Under the pieces are notes generated by a model. That model did no database searches and was not told the DNA's origin. It saw only the letters and a program-made list of their open reading frames with translations. DNA of 50,403 nt from Actinomycetota bacterium. GTDB taxonomy: Bacteria; Actinomycetota; Actinomycetes; S36-B12; UBA10799. The translations under genes were made by a program, and so were the position numbers. Below, piece after piece: positions 16,460 to 24,693 of the stretch (within the stretch, counting starts at the first letter, position 1; each line of letters starts with the position of its first letter). The stretch lies in contig CAUJEJ010000059.1 of assembly GCA_963169255.1 (NCBI GenBank), forward strand, positions 1 to 50,403. Direction: 5' to 3'.

Positions 16460-17031
16460 GACGCCTCACCTTCTTCTCTGTTGCGCAACATGTCTGCGAG
16501 GCCATCTACGGGGTCGAGTTCAACATCGCTGGGGGCAAGTCGAGATGCTGCGCGGCTCGCGCCCCAGCACGCGACTCTCGTGGTGACAAAGACAAAACGA
16601 AACGGCGCGGTGTGGCCAAAGGTGACCAACGGGTCGAGTTCGAACCGCACGATGACCTCGTTGGGGTCCGTCGTGGGGATCAATGCGATCGAGAAGCCGC
16701 CGCACAGTGACTCAAAATCGATTCGATCTTCGGCCACCAGCCCTGCCGTCAGGAAGCGCGAAAGATCGGCGATCTCGGGTTCACTGACGCGACGATTGCG
16801 GAACACCAGGTAGTGATCAGGATCAACGAGCGCGATATCAAACCCTGCCTCAAACTGTGTCGACCTTGCGCCGCGCACATACATCGACACTGGGCTGAGC
16901 ACGACTGCTGCGCCGCCCTCGCCCACCAGTCGCAGGGATGGCCGTCCAGTCCCGTGCGCGATGCTCGGTGCGACGTCGACGTCGGGACCTGGGTCTAAGC
17001 CGTACTCTGACGACTGCTCTTCGGTGTTCAT
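16456..17031 (-). CDS. Uncharacterized protein, first gene of an operon with a flippase-like protein
   Basis: A 191-residue soluble protein. The core (GFDIALVDPDHYLVF ... LSRFLTAGL ... IDFESLCGGFSIALI ... NEVIVRFELDP) suggests alternating strands and a helix. There is a very faint resemblance to WapI/DUF6228-type small proteins, but not enough to assign. The ATG at 17031 lacks a ribosome binding site; AATCCT six bases upstream could be a -10 element of a leaderless transcript. The gene overlaps the next one by four bases. Confidence 0.7.
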   Translation of the reverse strand: MNTEEQSSEYGLDPGPDVDVAPSIAHGTGRPSLRLVGEGGAAVVLSPVSMYVRGARSTQFEAGFDIALVDPDHYLVFRNRRVSEPEIADLSRFLTAGLVAEDRIDFESLCGGFSIALIPTTDPNEVIVRFELDPLVTFGHTAPFRFVFVTTRVACWGASRAASRLAPSDVELDPVDGLADMLRNREEGEAS

Positions 17032-17155
17032 GCTTGAAGGATTCGTGGCGGGTCAGACATCCCTGCTGAGCCAGATCCGCATATTTGGACAAATCGTGCG
17101 CAATGGGTCCGACATTCACCCATTCGAGCCAATCGCGATCGTCGAGTACTGGCCG

Positions 17156-18766
17156 CTACAACCGTGATTCGTCAGGCCGGCGCATCGTCAGCAAGCGGGC
17201 TCGAGCCTGCGCAGGAGGATCATCCGGCGCGATTCCTCGGTCTTCTTGCTCACCCAGAACCAACCGGCGCTCCCTCGGACTGACCGCGAGCAAGAGCGCA
17301 ATCACGACCGCGACAACGACCAAGCCAACCGCATCCGAGACCTGCACAAGCGAGTCCTGCGTCGCGCTCGATGTCACCAAGCCGAACAAGGTGAAGCCAG
17401 CCGTCCCGATGAGGGCCGTCTTCAACTCAATCCGGTTGAGGCCCGCGGCTGCGAACAGCGGCAGGCTCCACAGTACGTACCAAGGCTGAACGACCGGCCC
17501 GAGTGCGACCAACGTAAACAGCGCAAGCGCGGCCGCCCTGATTGGCGTCCGACCCCAAGGCCGCAGGCAGAGCCAAAACAAGATGACCACCGTGGCAACA
17601 GTTCCCACCATCCGCGCAATGGCGACAGTGTTGTCCGTGACGTCAAACCCGAAGAGGCCGACGAACCCGCCGATGGCCATTCCGACCGCGGTTGGTGGCG
17701 ACAGCCACGTGCGTACTTCTCCCGGAGTCGCAATAGCTTCGATCCAACCGAGTCCGGTCTTGGTGTAGATCGCCAACACCGCCAGCATCGCGCCGGAGAT
17801 CAGCCCGGTATACACCCACCTCAGCCAGATCTTCGGCCATCGCGGGCTCGCACCGGCCCACAACAAACCGATAAAGGGCAGGGCAACCAAACCGATCGGC
17901 TTGACGCTGCCGCCAAGCGTGACAAGGACCACGCCAAGGATGGGCAACCGTTCCAGGGTCACAGCGAACCCCGCGGCAATCAAGCCGACCATCAGCGCAT
18001 CGTTATGGGCGCCTGCCACAAAATGCATGAGGACCAGTGGGTTGAGGACGCCAAGCCACAGCGCCTTCGAAGGCGCGATGCCGCCGTGGAAGGCAATCTT
18101 GGGGATCGCCCACGCAAGCATCACTACGCCAGCGACGGTCAGCAGGCGCATCATCAGCGCGCCGCTGTAGGGATGGGGACCGGTGAATTGGGCGACGCCT
18201 TTGGCCAGGAGGAGCCAGAACTGTCCGTATGGAGTGGGCGCTTCCGCCCACATCGGGTCGACGCCGTCGTTGAACCACCCAGGAACACTCGACGAGCCAC
18301 GCGTGTACGGATCGATCCCTGCGACCATCAGCTTGCCCTGGGCGAAGTAGGAGTACACGTCCCGACTAAATAGCGGCGGGCACAACATCAGCGGGGCACA
18401 CCACGCAGCAAGAGCGATCCAAAGACGCTTGATGTCGCGATCTTGCCCACGCATGACGTCGTAACCCAAAAGCAGCCACGACTGCAGGAGCAGCACTACA
18501 CCCGCAACAAGTGCAGTCTTTGAGACCACAGCTCCGAGGGTGGTGGATCGCAATGCATCAACTACAGGGTTGTCGAGCAGAGCCGTGTCGAGCGGGAGCC
18601 AGCCGATACCCAATGCACCAATCGCAATGAGGATCGTTCCGATGGTTCCGGGAATGACTGCACGGATCGCGAAGTCGAGCCAGGTGTCGCCGCTTACTGG
18701 TGTCGGGACAGGTCTGTCAGCGGGGTCGCGCGCGGGCGGGATATGCGCGGGAGGATCGGCTGACAC
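17156..18766 (-). CDS. MptA/MptB-type polyprenol-phosphomannose alpha-1,6-mannosyltransferase
   Basis: A 536-residue GT-C membrane glycosyltransferase with about 12-13 helices. The extracytoplasmic loop near residues 128-175 has the family motif PLFSRDVYSYFAQGKLM, then GIDPYTRGSS and PTPYGQFWLLLAKG, characteristic of MptA/MptB. These enzymes use polyprenyl-phosphate-mannose to extend the alpha-1,6-mannan backbone of lipomannan. The neighbourhood (PknL-like kinase, AroG, PlsC, PimB', TrpD, CtaE, Qcr) mirrors the mptA locus of M. tuberculosis, favouring MptA over MptB. The GTG start at 18766 has no Shine-Dalgarno but a TACGCT hexamer seven bases upstream. Confidence 0.85.
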   Translation of the reverse strand: MSADPPAHIPPARDPADRPVPTPVSGDTWLDFAIRAVIPGTIGTILIAIGALGIGWLPLDTALLDNPVVDALRSTTLGAVVSKTALVAGVVLLLQSWLLLGYDVMRGQDRDIKRLWIALAAWCAPLMLCPPLFSRDVYSYFAQGKLMVAGIDPYTRGSSSVPGWFNDGVDPMWAEAPTPYGQFWLLLAKGVAQFTGPHPYSGALMMRLLTVAGVVMLAWAIPKIAFHGGIAPSKALWLGVLNPLVLMHFVAGAHNDALMVGLIAAGFAVTLERLPILGVVLVTLGGSVKPIGLVALPFIGLLWAGASPRWPKIWLRWVYTGLISGAMLAVLAIYTKTGLGWIEAIATPGEVRTWLSPPTAVGMAIGGFVGLFGFDVTDNTVAIARMVGTVATVVILFWLCLRPWGRTPIRAAALALFTLVALGPVVQPWYVLWSLPLFAAAGLNRIELKTALIGTAGFTLFGLVTSSATQDSLVQVSDAVGLVVVAVVIALLLAVSPRERRLVLGEQEDRGIAPDDPPAQARARLLTMRRPDESRL

Positions 18767-18773
18767 GCGCCTG

Positions 18774-18779
18774 AGCGTA
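18774..18779 (-). promoter_or_regulatory. Putative -10 of a leaderless mannosyltransferase transcript
   Basis: On the minus strand TACGCT is followed by seven bases and then the GTG start codon at 18766. With no ribosome binding site present, transcription probably starts at the GTG. Confidence 0.5.
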
Positions 18780-18833
18780 CCTTTGCCGACCTCCCGAGTC
18801 CGCCTGCAACTCCGCGACCGGGATGATGGCTAC

Positions 18834-19742
18834 ATGGGTCGTCGCGCACTCGATGCTGCCGGAAACACGGATCCGGCGCTTCGTTCGTCATATTTGGCGT
18901 GTCAGAAGGTCAATGCGGCGCACGGAAAGACGTACTACCTCGCGACTCTGCTGTTGCCGCCAGCGAAGCGACCATACGTCCACGCGTTGTACGCGTTCGC
19001 GCGCTACGCAGACGAAATCGTCGACTCGATCGGCGCGAAATCAACCAACGATCGAAGCGTCGCACTAGCCGAACTCTCCCAACGCTTCTTTGCTGACCTC
19101 GATCGAGGTACCTCTGCCCACCCGATCTGTGCCGCCACAGTGGATACCGTGCGGCGATGGGACATCCCCACCGAGTACTTCGAAGCGTTTATCGAGTCGA
19201 TGCAAATGGACCTGACGATCGATCACTACGACACCTACGCCGATCTCGACAAGTATGTGTACGGATCTGCTGCGGTCATCGGCTTGCAGATGATCCCGAT
19301 TCTTGAGCCCACCGACGATGCTGCCTACGCCTACGCACGCGACCTCGGTGCAGCGTTTCAGCTCGCGAACTTCATCCGCGACGTTGGCGAGGACCTAGAG
19401 CGGAATCGGATCTACCTACCGCTTGACGAACTCGCGCAGTTCGGGGTCTCCCCCGACGACGTCCGAGCTCGCAAAGTGACCGACAATTTCCGCGCTGCGA
19501 TGGCGTTTCAAATCGCCCGAGTTCGCGATTTGGAAGCGAGTTCGCGGCCTGGCATTGCGATGCTCTCCCCCGAGTCACAGCCATGCATCGAGACGGCGCG
19601 GATCCTTTACTGCGGCATCGTCGACGAAGTGGAGAAGATCGACTACAAGGTATTCGATAAGCGCGCGACCGTTCCGCTACGTCGACGACTCGCTGTCGCG
19701 ATTCCCGCCTGGCGAGAAGCGCGGCGGGCCCGCCACCGGTAG
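18834..19742 (+). CDS. crtB: Phytoene synthase (squalene/phytoene synthase family)
   Basis: A 302-residue soluble isoprenoid synthase that condenses two geranylgeranyl diphosphates to phytoene, the first committed carotenoid step. The first Asp-rich motif is YADEIVDSIG and the second is NFIRDVGEDLERNRIYLP; the substrate-binding FARYADE helix and MQMDL segment are also present. I start at the ATG at 18834, where homology begins; the track ORF runs far upstream through the divergent mannosyltransferase gene. Its 3' end overlaps the convergent crtYd-like gene by 66 bp. CrtE (GGPP synthase) and CrtI (desaturase) are not in this window. Confidence 0.9.
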   Translation: MGRRALDAAGNTDPALRSSYLACQKVNAAHGKTYYLATLLLPPAKRPYVHALYAFARYADEIVDSIGAKSTNDRSVALAELSQRFFADLDRGTSAHPICAATVDTVRRWDIPTEYFEAFIESMQMDLTIDHYDTYADLDKYVYGSAAVIGLQMIPILEPTDDAAYAYARDLGAAFQLANFIRDVGEDLERNRIYLPLDELAQFGVSPDDVRARKVTDNFRAAMAFQIARVRDLEASSRPGIAMLSPESQPCIETARILYCGIVDEVEKIDYKVFDKRATVPLRRRLAVAIPAWREARRARHR

Positions 19743-20084
19743 TCGCTGCACTCCGATTCGCCCCCAAAACACCCACAACGACAGCGTCAACAACACCAAA
19801 GCGAAGCCAAACATCAAGTCCTCGACCGGCGCAAACACCAGACGCCCGTCGCCAATGAAGGGTGGCGGGCCGTCCACCGGCGTTGAGGAGCCGATGATGA
19901 CCTCACCGTTGTAGCGAACAATTCGAAAGCCCGTGAGTAGTCCGTTGCTGACCAGTTGGAAGAACACAATGATCGCGTACGAAACCCAGAAGATCTTCCG
20001 AGTCAGTAGGCGCGTCCTCAAGACCCAGAGGTCCACGATGATCACTACAAGTATCCCGACGATCGCCAATTGGGTGTAGCTCAC
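19677..20084 (-). CDS. crtYd: Lycopene cyclase subunit, CrtYd-like
   Basis: A 135-residue membrane protein with three transmembrane helices and the heterodimeric cyclase signature: VRYNGEVIIGSSTPV and PVEDLMFGFALVLL, the acidic pair thought to be catalytic. It pairs with the preceding CrtYc-like subunit, with which it overlaps by four bases (ATGA). Together such subunits cyclize lycopene ends, giving beta- or epsilon-ionone rings; the ring type cannot be decided here. No CrtEb/LbtBC-like elongase is nearby. The C-terminal 22 codons are antisense to the end of crtB. Confidence 0.85.
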   Translation of the reverse strand: MSYTQLAIVGILVVIIVDLWVLRTRLLTRKIFWVSYAIIVFFQLVSNGLLTGFRIVRYNGEVIIGSSTPVDGPPPFIGDGRLVFAPVEDLMFGFALVLLTLSLWVFWGRIGVQRLPVAGPPRFSPGGNRDSESST

Positions 20085-20437
20085 GATTCGTCACCAACTC
20101 CGATGTCGGTTGGTTCGTCGCCAACTGTCCACCCCCGTACTGACCTCACGGCCTCGAGCGTCAGGATTGCGCAGCACGGAATGACAACGAAGAAGAGCAG
20201 TTCATCAAGGGGCAAGCTAGCGACGGCCATGATTCCGGTGATCTGGCTGGAATCAAATGTCCAATGATTCGCTGAGATCGCGTAGAGATCCCAGCCAACG
20301 AAGATCACGATGACCGGCGCAACGCTGAGGATCAGCCGCAGCCACCGCCGATACACGCGCGTGCGCAGCACGATCTCTAACCACAGCGTCCCAATGAAAC
20401 AGAACGCCAACACCCCCAGGTACGCAAAATTGCTCAC
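20081..20437 (-). CDS. crtYc: Lycopene cyclase subunit, CrtYc-like
   Basis: A 118-residue protein with three membrane helices and the first-subunit signature: FVGWDLYAISANHWTFD, then GIMAVASLPLDELLFFVVIP. I chose the GTG at 20437, preceded by a gggggag ribosome binding site and directly followed by the first helix; the track start at 20539 adds 34 Arg/Cys-rich residues that do not fit. The family usually has PxEE where this protein reads PLDE. It is translationally coupled to crtYd and divergent from the kinase gene. Confidence 0.85.
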   Translation of the reverse strand: MSNFAYLGVLAFCFIGTLWLEIVLRTRVYRRWLRLILSVAPVIVIFVGWDLYAISANHWTFDSSQITGIMAVASLPLDELLFFVVIPCCAILTLEAVRSVRGWTVGDEPTDIGVGDES

Positions 20438-20534
20438 GGGTAGACGGTAACTCCCCCGAAAACTCGACGTGACGCATCGCACCCGACAAATGTGAGTTAC
20501 AGCGCGCCGCGGCGCCCATGGTCCACATCCTTCG

Positions 20535-20540
20535 TACACT
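20535..20540 (+). promoter_or_regulatory. Putative -10 of a leaderless kinase transcript
   Basis: TACACT is followed by six bases and then the GTG start of the kinase gene at 20547. No Shine-Dalgarno is visible, which fits a leaderless mRNA beginning at the GTG. Confidence 0.55.
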
Positions 20541-20546
20541 CAAACG

Positions 20547-22448
20547 GTGACTGTCCACAGCCAACCGCTGATTGGCTCGACGATCGACGGCCGATACCGC
20601 GTCGATGCGTTCGTAGCTCGTGGCGGAATGGCAACGGTTTATCGCGCGACTGATCTGCGGCTCGACCGCACCGTCGCGCTCAAGGTCATGCATGGCTCGT
20701 TGGCTGAAGACCACGATTTTGTCGCCCGGTTTGTGCGCGAGGCCCGATCCGCCGCACAGCTGAGCCATCCAGCAATCGTCGCTGTGTTCGACCAAGGCGA
20801 ATCAGATGGCTTTGTGTACTTGGCGATGGAATACGTCGACGGCCAAACTCTGCGTGATGTTCTGAAGAAGCGTGGGCGCCTGACCCCAGTGGAGGCCTTA
20901 GCTGTGGTTGAGCCCGTCCTGGAAGCCCTGGACGCAGCTCACAAGGGCGGCTTTGCGCACCGCGACATCAAGCCCGAGAACGTCCTTATCAGCAGCGACG
21001 GCCGCGTCAAGGTTGCAGACTTTGGCCTGGCCCGGGCAATTGTCACCACCTCACAGACCGGCCTGACGCAGGGGCTGCTCATCGGCACCGTCGCGTACCT
21101 GGCCCCTGAACAGGTCGAGCACGGCACAGCAGATGCTCGCACCGACGTCTACTCCGCCGGGATCGTGCTTTACGAATGCCTCGTCGGACAGACGCCTTTC
21201 ACCGGCGAAACGCCGATGTCGGTGGCGTACCAGCACGTTCATGGCACAGTTCCCGCACCCTCGACGATTCGGGCGGACATTCCTGGCTCAGTCGACGAAC
21301 TCGTCCTCACAGCAACCGCCCAGAAGCCCACCAAGCGATACGCCGACGCCGCTGACTTCGCGAATAGCCTTCGCGCTGTGCGCGCCCTCCTGCCGACGTC
21401 AACAGCTAAGCAAGGCGCGGAGAACCGAACGGTCATTCTCGACCGCACCGAATCCACCGTCACGGTTGGGCCGTGGACGACCACACCCGTGCCGCCCGCG
21501 CCCGGTGCAGTTCCGACGGGGGCCTCCGCCGCCGCGGCAGCCGCTGCAGTCGGTGGCGCTGCAGCCGGTGCCACCACGAATGTCGTACCACCACCTCCGC
21601 CGGACCTTCAAGGCCCGCCCGGTGGACCATGGGTGAGTACGACCGGACCGACCCAAACGACTATTCAGCCAGCGCCCACGGGAATCCTCCCGCCGCCTCC
21701 TGATGGCTCCGGCGTTGTTCCCCCGACAGCGTCCACGACCGCAGACTCTGGTCCGCGCCGACCACGAAAGTTCCGAATCCTCGCCGCGGCACTCGTGCTC
21801 GCGCTGATCGGGCTCAGTGCTGGGTTTGGCACCTGGGCGTACACACGTTCCCAATTGGTCACCGTTCCTGCGCTTGTCGGAATGACCCCGGCGGCCGCGA
21901 AGGAGGCGCTGACACCCAACGACGTGAGCCTGACGGTCGCTGGTGAGGACTTCAGCACCACGGTTCCCAAGGGTGCGATCCTGGCGACAACCCCTTCGGC
22001 TGGGGCAACGATCAAACGCGGCGACACCATCACCGCGAGAACGTCTGCTGGCCCGCAGATGGTGAAGCTCCCCAAGGTCGTTGGTACGAAACAGGCCAAG
22101 GCGGAAGCGAACCTGCGAGCCCTCGGCCTTACCTCAACTGCGACCGAGGAATTCAGCGAATCCTTCGCCACCGGACTCGTCGTTTCGAGCACGCCGAAGA
22201 GCGGCACCAGCGTCCAAGTGGGTACCGCAGTCGCGCTCGTAATCTCAAAGGGCCCGCCACCGGTCACCGTGCCCTCGGTGGTCACCATGGACCGCAACTC
22301 CGCTGTGGCTCGCCTCAAAAGCCTCGGACTAAAGGTTGTCGTCCGCAACCAACTACCCGTGGTTGTCGTCGGCCGCGTCTACAGCCAGGACCCCGCCCCC
22401 GACACAGTCGTCCCCAAGGGCACCACAGTCACCATCACCTTGGTGTAG
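20547..22448 (+). CDS. pknL: PknL-like membrane Ser/Thr protein kinase with PASTA domains
   Basis: A 633-residue receptor-like kinase. The kinase domain (residues about 15-285) has the Gly loop ARGGMATVY, K46, catalytic HRDIKPEN (D140) and DFG (D158). An Ala/Pro-rich juxtamembrane linker follows (about 290-405), then a transmembrane helix (410-432) and three extracytoplasmic PASTA repeats (about 437-505, 507-570, 572-633). PASTA domains sense peptidoglycan fragments, so a role in envelope control is likely. The position next to mptA and aroG matches PknL; corynebacterial PknL has PASTA domains while the mycobacterial one lacks them. PknB-like naming is the alternative. Confidence 0.88.
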   Translation: MTVHSQPLIGSTIDGRYRVDAFVARGGMATVYRATDLRLDRTVALKVMHGSLAEDHDFVARFVREARSAAQLSHPAIVAVFDQGESDGFVYLAMEYVDGQTLRDVLKKRGRLTPVEALAVVEPVLEALDAAHKGGFAHRDIKPENVLISSDGRVKVADFGLARAIVTTSQTGLTQGLLIGTVAYLAPEQVEHGTADARTDVYSAGIVLYECLVGQTPFTGETPMSVAYQHVHGTVPAPSTIRADIPGSVDELVLTATAQKPTKRYADAADFANSLRAVRALLPTSTAKQGAENRTVILDRTESTVTVGPWTTTPVPPAPGAVPTGASAAAAAAAVGGAAAGATTNVVPPPPPDLQGPPGGPWVSTTGPTQTTIQPAPTGILPPPPDGSGVVPPTASTTADSGPRRPRKFRILAAALVLALIGLSAGFGTWAYTRSQLVTVPALVGMTPAAAKEALTPNDVSLTVAGEDFSTTVPKGAILATTPSAGATIKRGDTITARTSAGPQMVKLPKVVGTKQAKAEANLRALGLTSTATEEFSESFATGLVVSSTPKSGTSVQVGTAVALVISKGPPPVTVPSVVTMDRNSAVARLKSLGLKVVVRNQLPVVVVGRVYSQDPAPDTVVPKGTTVTITLV

Positions 22449-22610
22449 GCGTACCTCCAACCTGCGTTCTTGCCAGTCAGTCGCTCTTTAACGCCACCCC
22501 ACGGGCTTCCTGCCCAAGATCACTCGATGTACTGTTCGTGATCGTCAACGAACGTCGACGGGGTTAGGCATCACCTGGACACCTTCGACTTTGACTGAAT
22601 TGGGGGTTCA

Positions 22611-22865
22611 ATGAGCGAGTGGTCGTGGACACGTTGGTGGCTGGCAGGCTGGACCCTGGTCGCCTGTGGGTTCGGGCTCCAGACAGTGAATCGCTTGAGC
22701 GGTGCGCAGTCGTTCTATGACGAGCGCACCAACGTAATGAATGCCGCAACGTGGGATCTACTGGTCGGCGGAATCGAGTCTGCATTGCTCACGATGGGCC
22801 TGCTGTTCCTCGCCGCCCTACCCGCCGCCTGGCGAGCGACGCGGGCGCGTACCCACCAAGCGTGA
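22611..22865 (+). CDS. Small membrane protein, unknown
   Basis: An 84-residue protein with two predicted membrane helices (WWLAGWTLVACGFGLQTV and LLVGGIESALLTMGLLFLAALPAAW) and a short polar loop. No known family is recognised. The ATG at 22611 has gggggt upstream. The 162-bp gap before it contains an imperfect inverted repeat (gttcgt-N8-acgaac, 22534-22553) that may be an operator. It lies between the kinase and the next small membrane protein on the same strand. Confidence 0.6.
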   Translation: MSEWSWTRWWLAGWTLVACGFGLQTVNRLSGAQSFYDERTNVMNAATWDLLVGGIESALLTMGLLFLAALPAAWRATRARTHQA

Positions 22866-22943
22866 TCTATCGCATCACCCTCGACCGAGCCAATCACGGC
22901 TATCATCGCTCCGGCGTCACCCAGCAGAAGGCGGAGGCACTTC

Positions 22944-23243
22944 ATGTCAACGACAACCTCAGCTCAGAAGCCTCTCGCATCTGAGCCTGGAGCACGACTT
23001 CGCGTTGCCGTAGTCTTCTCGATCCTGCTGCTCGTTGCAGCCTTCTCGGTCGGACTCCCGATAGTGGGCATAGTGATACCAACAACTGTTGGGATTCTGG
23101 CATTCATCATGTGGCAACGCACAAAGTCGAAGTACCTCATCGCAATCGCCATTGCCGCAACATGCCTAGTGGCAGTCTCCGTTGCTATGACAACAACGCT
23201 CTACCAGATCAAAGACGTAACCGTCGAAACCCGTGTTGAGTAA
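22944..23243 (+). CDS. Small membrane protein, unknown
   Basis: A 99-residue protein with a polar 20-residue N-terminus and three hydrophobic segments (VAVVFSILLLVAAFSVGL, IVIPTTVGILAFIMW, YLIAIAIAATCLVAVSVAM), ending in a short polar tail. The ATG is preceded by a strong ggagg at ideal spacing, which supports it as real. No family recognised. It is convergent with aroG, with a weak gggcg/cgccc hairpin between them. Confidence 0.65.
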   Translation: MSTTTSAQKPLASEPGARLRVAVVFSILLLVAAFSVGLPIVGIVIPTTVGILAFIMWQRTKSKYLIAIAIAATCLVAVSVAMTTTLYQIKDVTVETRVE

Positions 23244-23283
23244 TCCTGAGTCGGAACCTGCACCCTCGCGGGCGAATTTCGCC

Positions 23284-24666
23284 CTACTTCGAACCCAGGA
23301 TCTCGGAGACGAGGAAAGCCAACTCCAGCGACTGCTCACGGTTTAGCCGTGGGTCGCAGGCGGTTTCGTAACGGTCAGCGAGCTGGTGCTCCTCAATCCC
23401 GAACGTGCCGCCAACGCACTCAGTGACGTCGTCGCCGGTGAGTTCGATGTGCATGCCACCTGGATGACTTCCGATCGCCTTGTGGACGTCGAAGAATCCC
23501 CGAACCTCGCCGATAACGTCGTCGAACTGGCGCGTCTTGTGTCCGGATGAGGACGTGCGGGTGTTGCCGTGCATCGGGTCGCAGACCCACACGACCTGAT
23601 GACCGCTCGCCTCAACCTTCTCGACGATGTTCGGCAACACTTCGCGGACTTTGGAAGCACCCATGCGAGTAATCAGACTGATCCGGCCGGGAATGTGGTC
23701 CGGGTTCAGCTTGTCGAGCAGGCGTAGTGCTGCGTCAGGATCGGTCGTTGGCCCAAGCTTGACACCGATCGGGTTGTTGATCGTCGCCGCAAAGTTCACG
23801 TGGGCACCTTCTGGATCGCGAGTACGCTCCCCCACCCAGAGGAAGTGCCCAGATACGGAGTACGGGTTGCCTGTCCGCGAATCAATCCGAACCAACGGCT
23901 CCTCGTAGTCCAGCACTAGCGCCTCATGAGCGGCGTAGAAGTCGACCCGACGGAACTCTTCCGGGTCGGCACCGCAGGCTTGCATGAACGCCAAGGCGCG
24001 GTCTATTTCGGCCGCCCACGCTTCGTAGCGCTGACCAGCAGGACTATCGCGGACGAAGTCTTGATTCCAGGCGTGCACCTGGCGCAGATCTGCGTAGCCG
24101 CCCTGGGTGAACGCCCGAACCAAGTTGAGCGCGGCGCTGGAGGCGTTGTAGGCCTCGATGAGGCGCTGCGGATCTGGGCGGCGGGCAGCCTCTTCGAAAA
24201 CGATTTCGTTGACGCCATCACCGAGGTAAGAATTGACGGTCAGTCCATCACGCGTTTCAGTGGGCGCCGAGCGCGGCTTGAAGTACTGCCCAGCCATCCG
24301 GCCCACCTTGACGACAGGCATCTGCGCGCCGTAGGTGAGGACAACTGCCATCTGCAGCACGGTCTTGAGTCGCGCCCTGATCGAATCCGCGGTGTTTGCG
24401 GCGAAGGTCTCTGCGCAGTCGCCGCCCATCAGAACGAAGGCGTTGCCGCTGGCTACCGCGGCGAGCTCAGCGCGGAGCTGATCGCATTCACCAGCGAACA
24501 CCAGCGGTGGAAGCACCGCTAGTTGCGCGCGGACACGGTCCAACGCACTCGCGTCGGGCCACGGCGGCTGATGCGCAGCGGGCAGGTCAGGCCATTGGAC
24601 AACCGTAGGCAGTTCAGAACCTGCTGCCGATTCGAACCCGGGCGCCGGGCGCAGCTGTGAAGTCAC
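23284..24666 (-). CDS. aroG: Class II 3-deoxy-7-phosphoheptulonate (DAHP) synthase
   Basis: A 460-residue enzyme that joins phosphoenolpyruvate and erythrose 4-phosphate, the first step of the shikimate pathway. Class II hallmarks are present: FVLMGGDCAETF, GRMAGQYFKPRS, WVGERTRDPEGAHVNF, and the metal/substrate sites in VWVCDPMHGNT and HPGGMHIELTGDDVTEC. I chose the GTG at 24666 because a TACCCT -10-like hexamer lies seven bases upstream, as at other genes here; a GTG at 24693, immediately after the MFS stop, is the alternative and adds nine residues. It follows the MFS and PPi-PFK genes on the same strand. Confidence 0.95.
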   Translation of the reverse strand: MTSQLRPAPGFESAAGSELPTVVQWPDLPAAHQPPWPDASALDRVRAQLAVLPPLVFAGECDQLRAELAAVASGNAFVLMGGDCAETFAANTADSIRARLKTVLQMAVVLTYGAQMPVVKVGRMAGQYFKPRSAPTETRDGLTVNSYLGDGVNEIVFEEAARRPDPQRLIEAYNASSAALNLVRAFTQGGYADLRQVHAWNQDFVRDSPAGQRYEAWAAEIDRALAFMQACGADPEEFRRVDFYAAHEALVLDYEEPLVRIDSRTGNPYSVSGHFLWVGERTRDPEGAHVNFAATINNPIGVKLGPTTDPDAALRLLDKLNPDHIPGRISLITRMGASKVREVLPNIVEKVEASGHQVVWVCDPMHGNTRTSSSGHKTRQFDDVIGEVRGFFDVHKAIGSHPGGMHIELTGDDVTECVGGTFGIEEHQLADRYETACDPRLNREQSLELAFLVSEILGSK

Positions 24667-24673
24667 ACCTAGA

Positions 24674-24679
24674 AGGGTA
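24674..24679 (-). promoter_or_regulatory. Putative -10 of an internal leaderless aroG promoter
   Basis: Minus-strand TACCCT, then seven bases, then GTG at 24666. The spacing matches the leaderless pattern seen at the kinase and mannosyltransferase genes and would give aroG its own transcript in addition to readthrough from the MFS gene. Confidence 0.4.
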
Positions 24680-24693
24680 ACGCTTGACCCCAC

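Noticed and set aside
17030-17167. 45-codon plus-strand ORF filling the gap before the mannosyltransferase stop
   Set aside because: It could be translated, but it lacks a good ribosome binding site, its start is the reverse of the neighbouring ATG, and codon positions do not clearly differ from noncoding DNA.
17246-18373. 375-codon plus-strand ORF
   Set aside because: It is antisense to the membrane mannosyltransferase and rich in Arg, Gln, Asp and His, the usual mirror of hydrophobic codons; a shadow.
18540-18833. Upstream part of the crtB ORF
   Set aside because: It overlaps the divergent mannosyltransferase gene and shows no phytoene synthase homology.
22751-22984. 77-codon ORF overlapping both small membrane protein genes
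   Set aside because: It has no hydrophobic segments or ribosome binding site and competes with two better-supported ORFs.
23270-23284. Small gggcgaa/ttcgccc hairpin between convergent genes
   Set aside because: The loop is too small for the full stem and no U tract follows; too weak to call a terminator.
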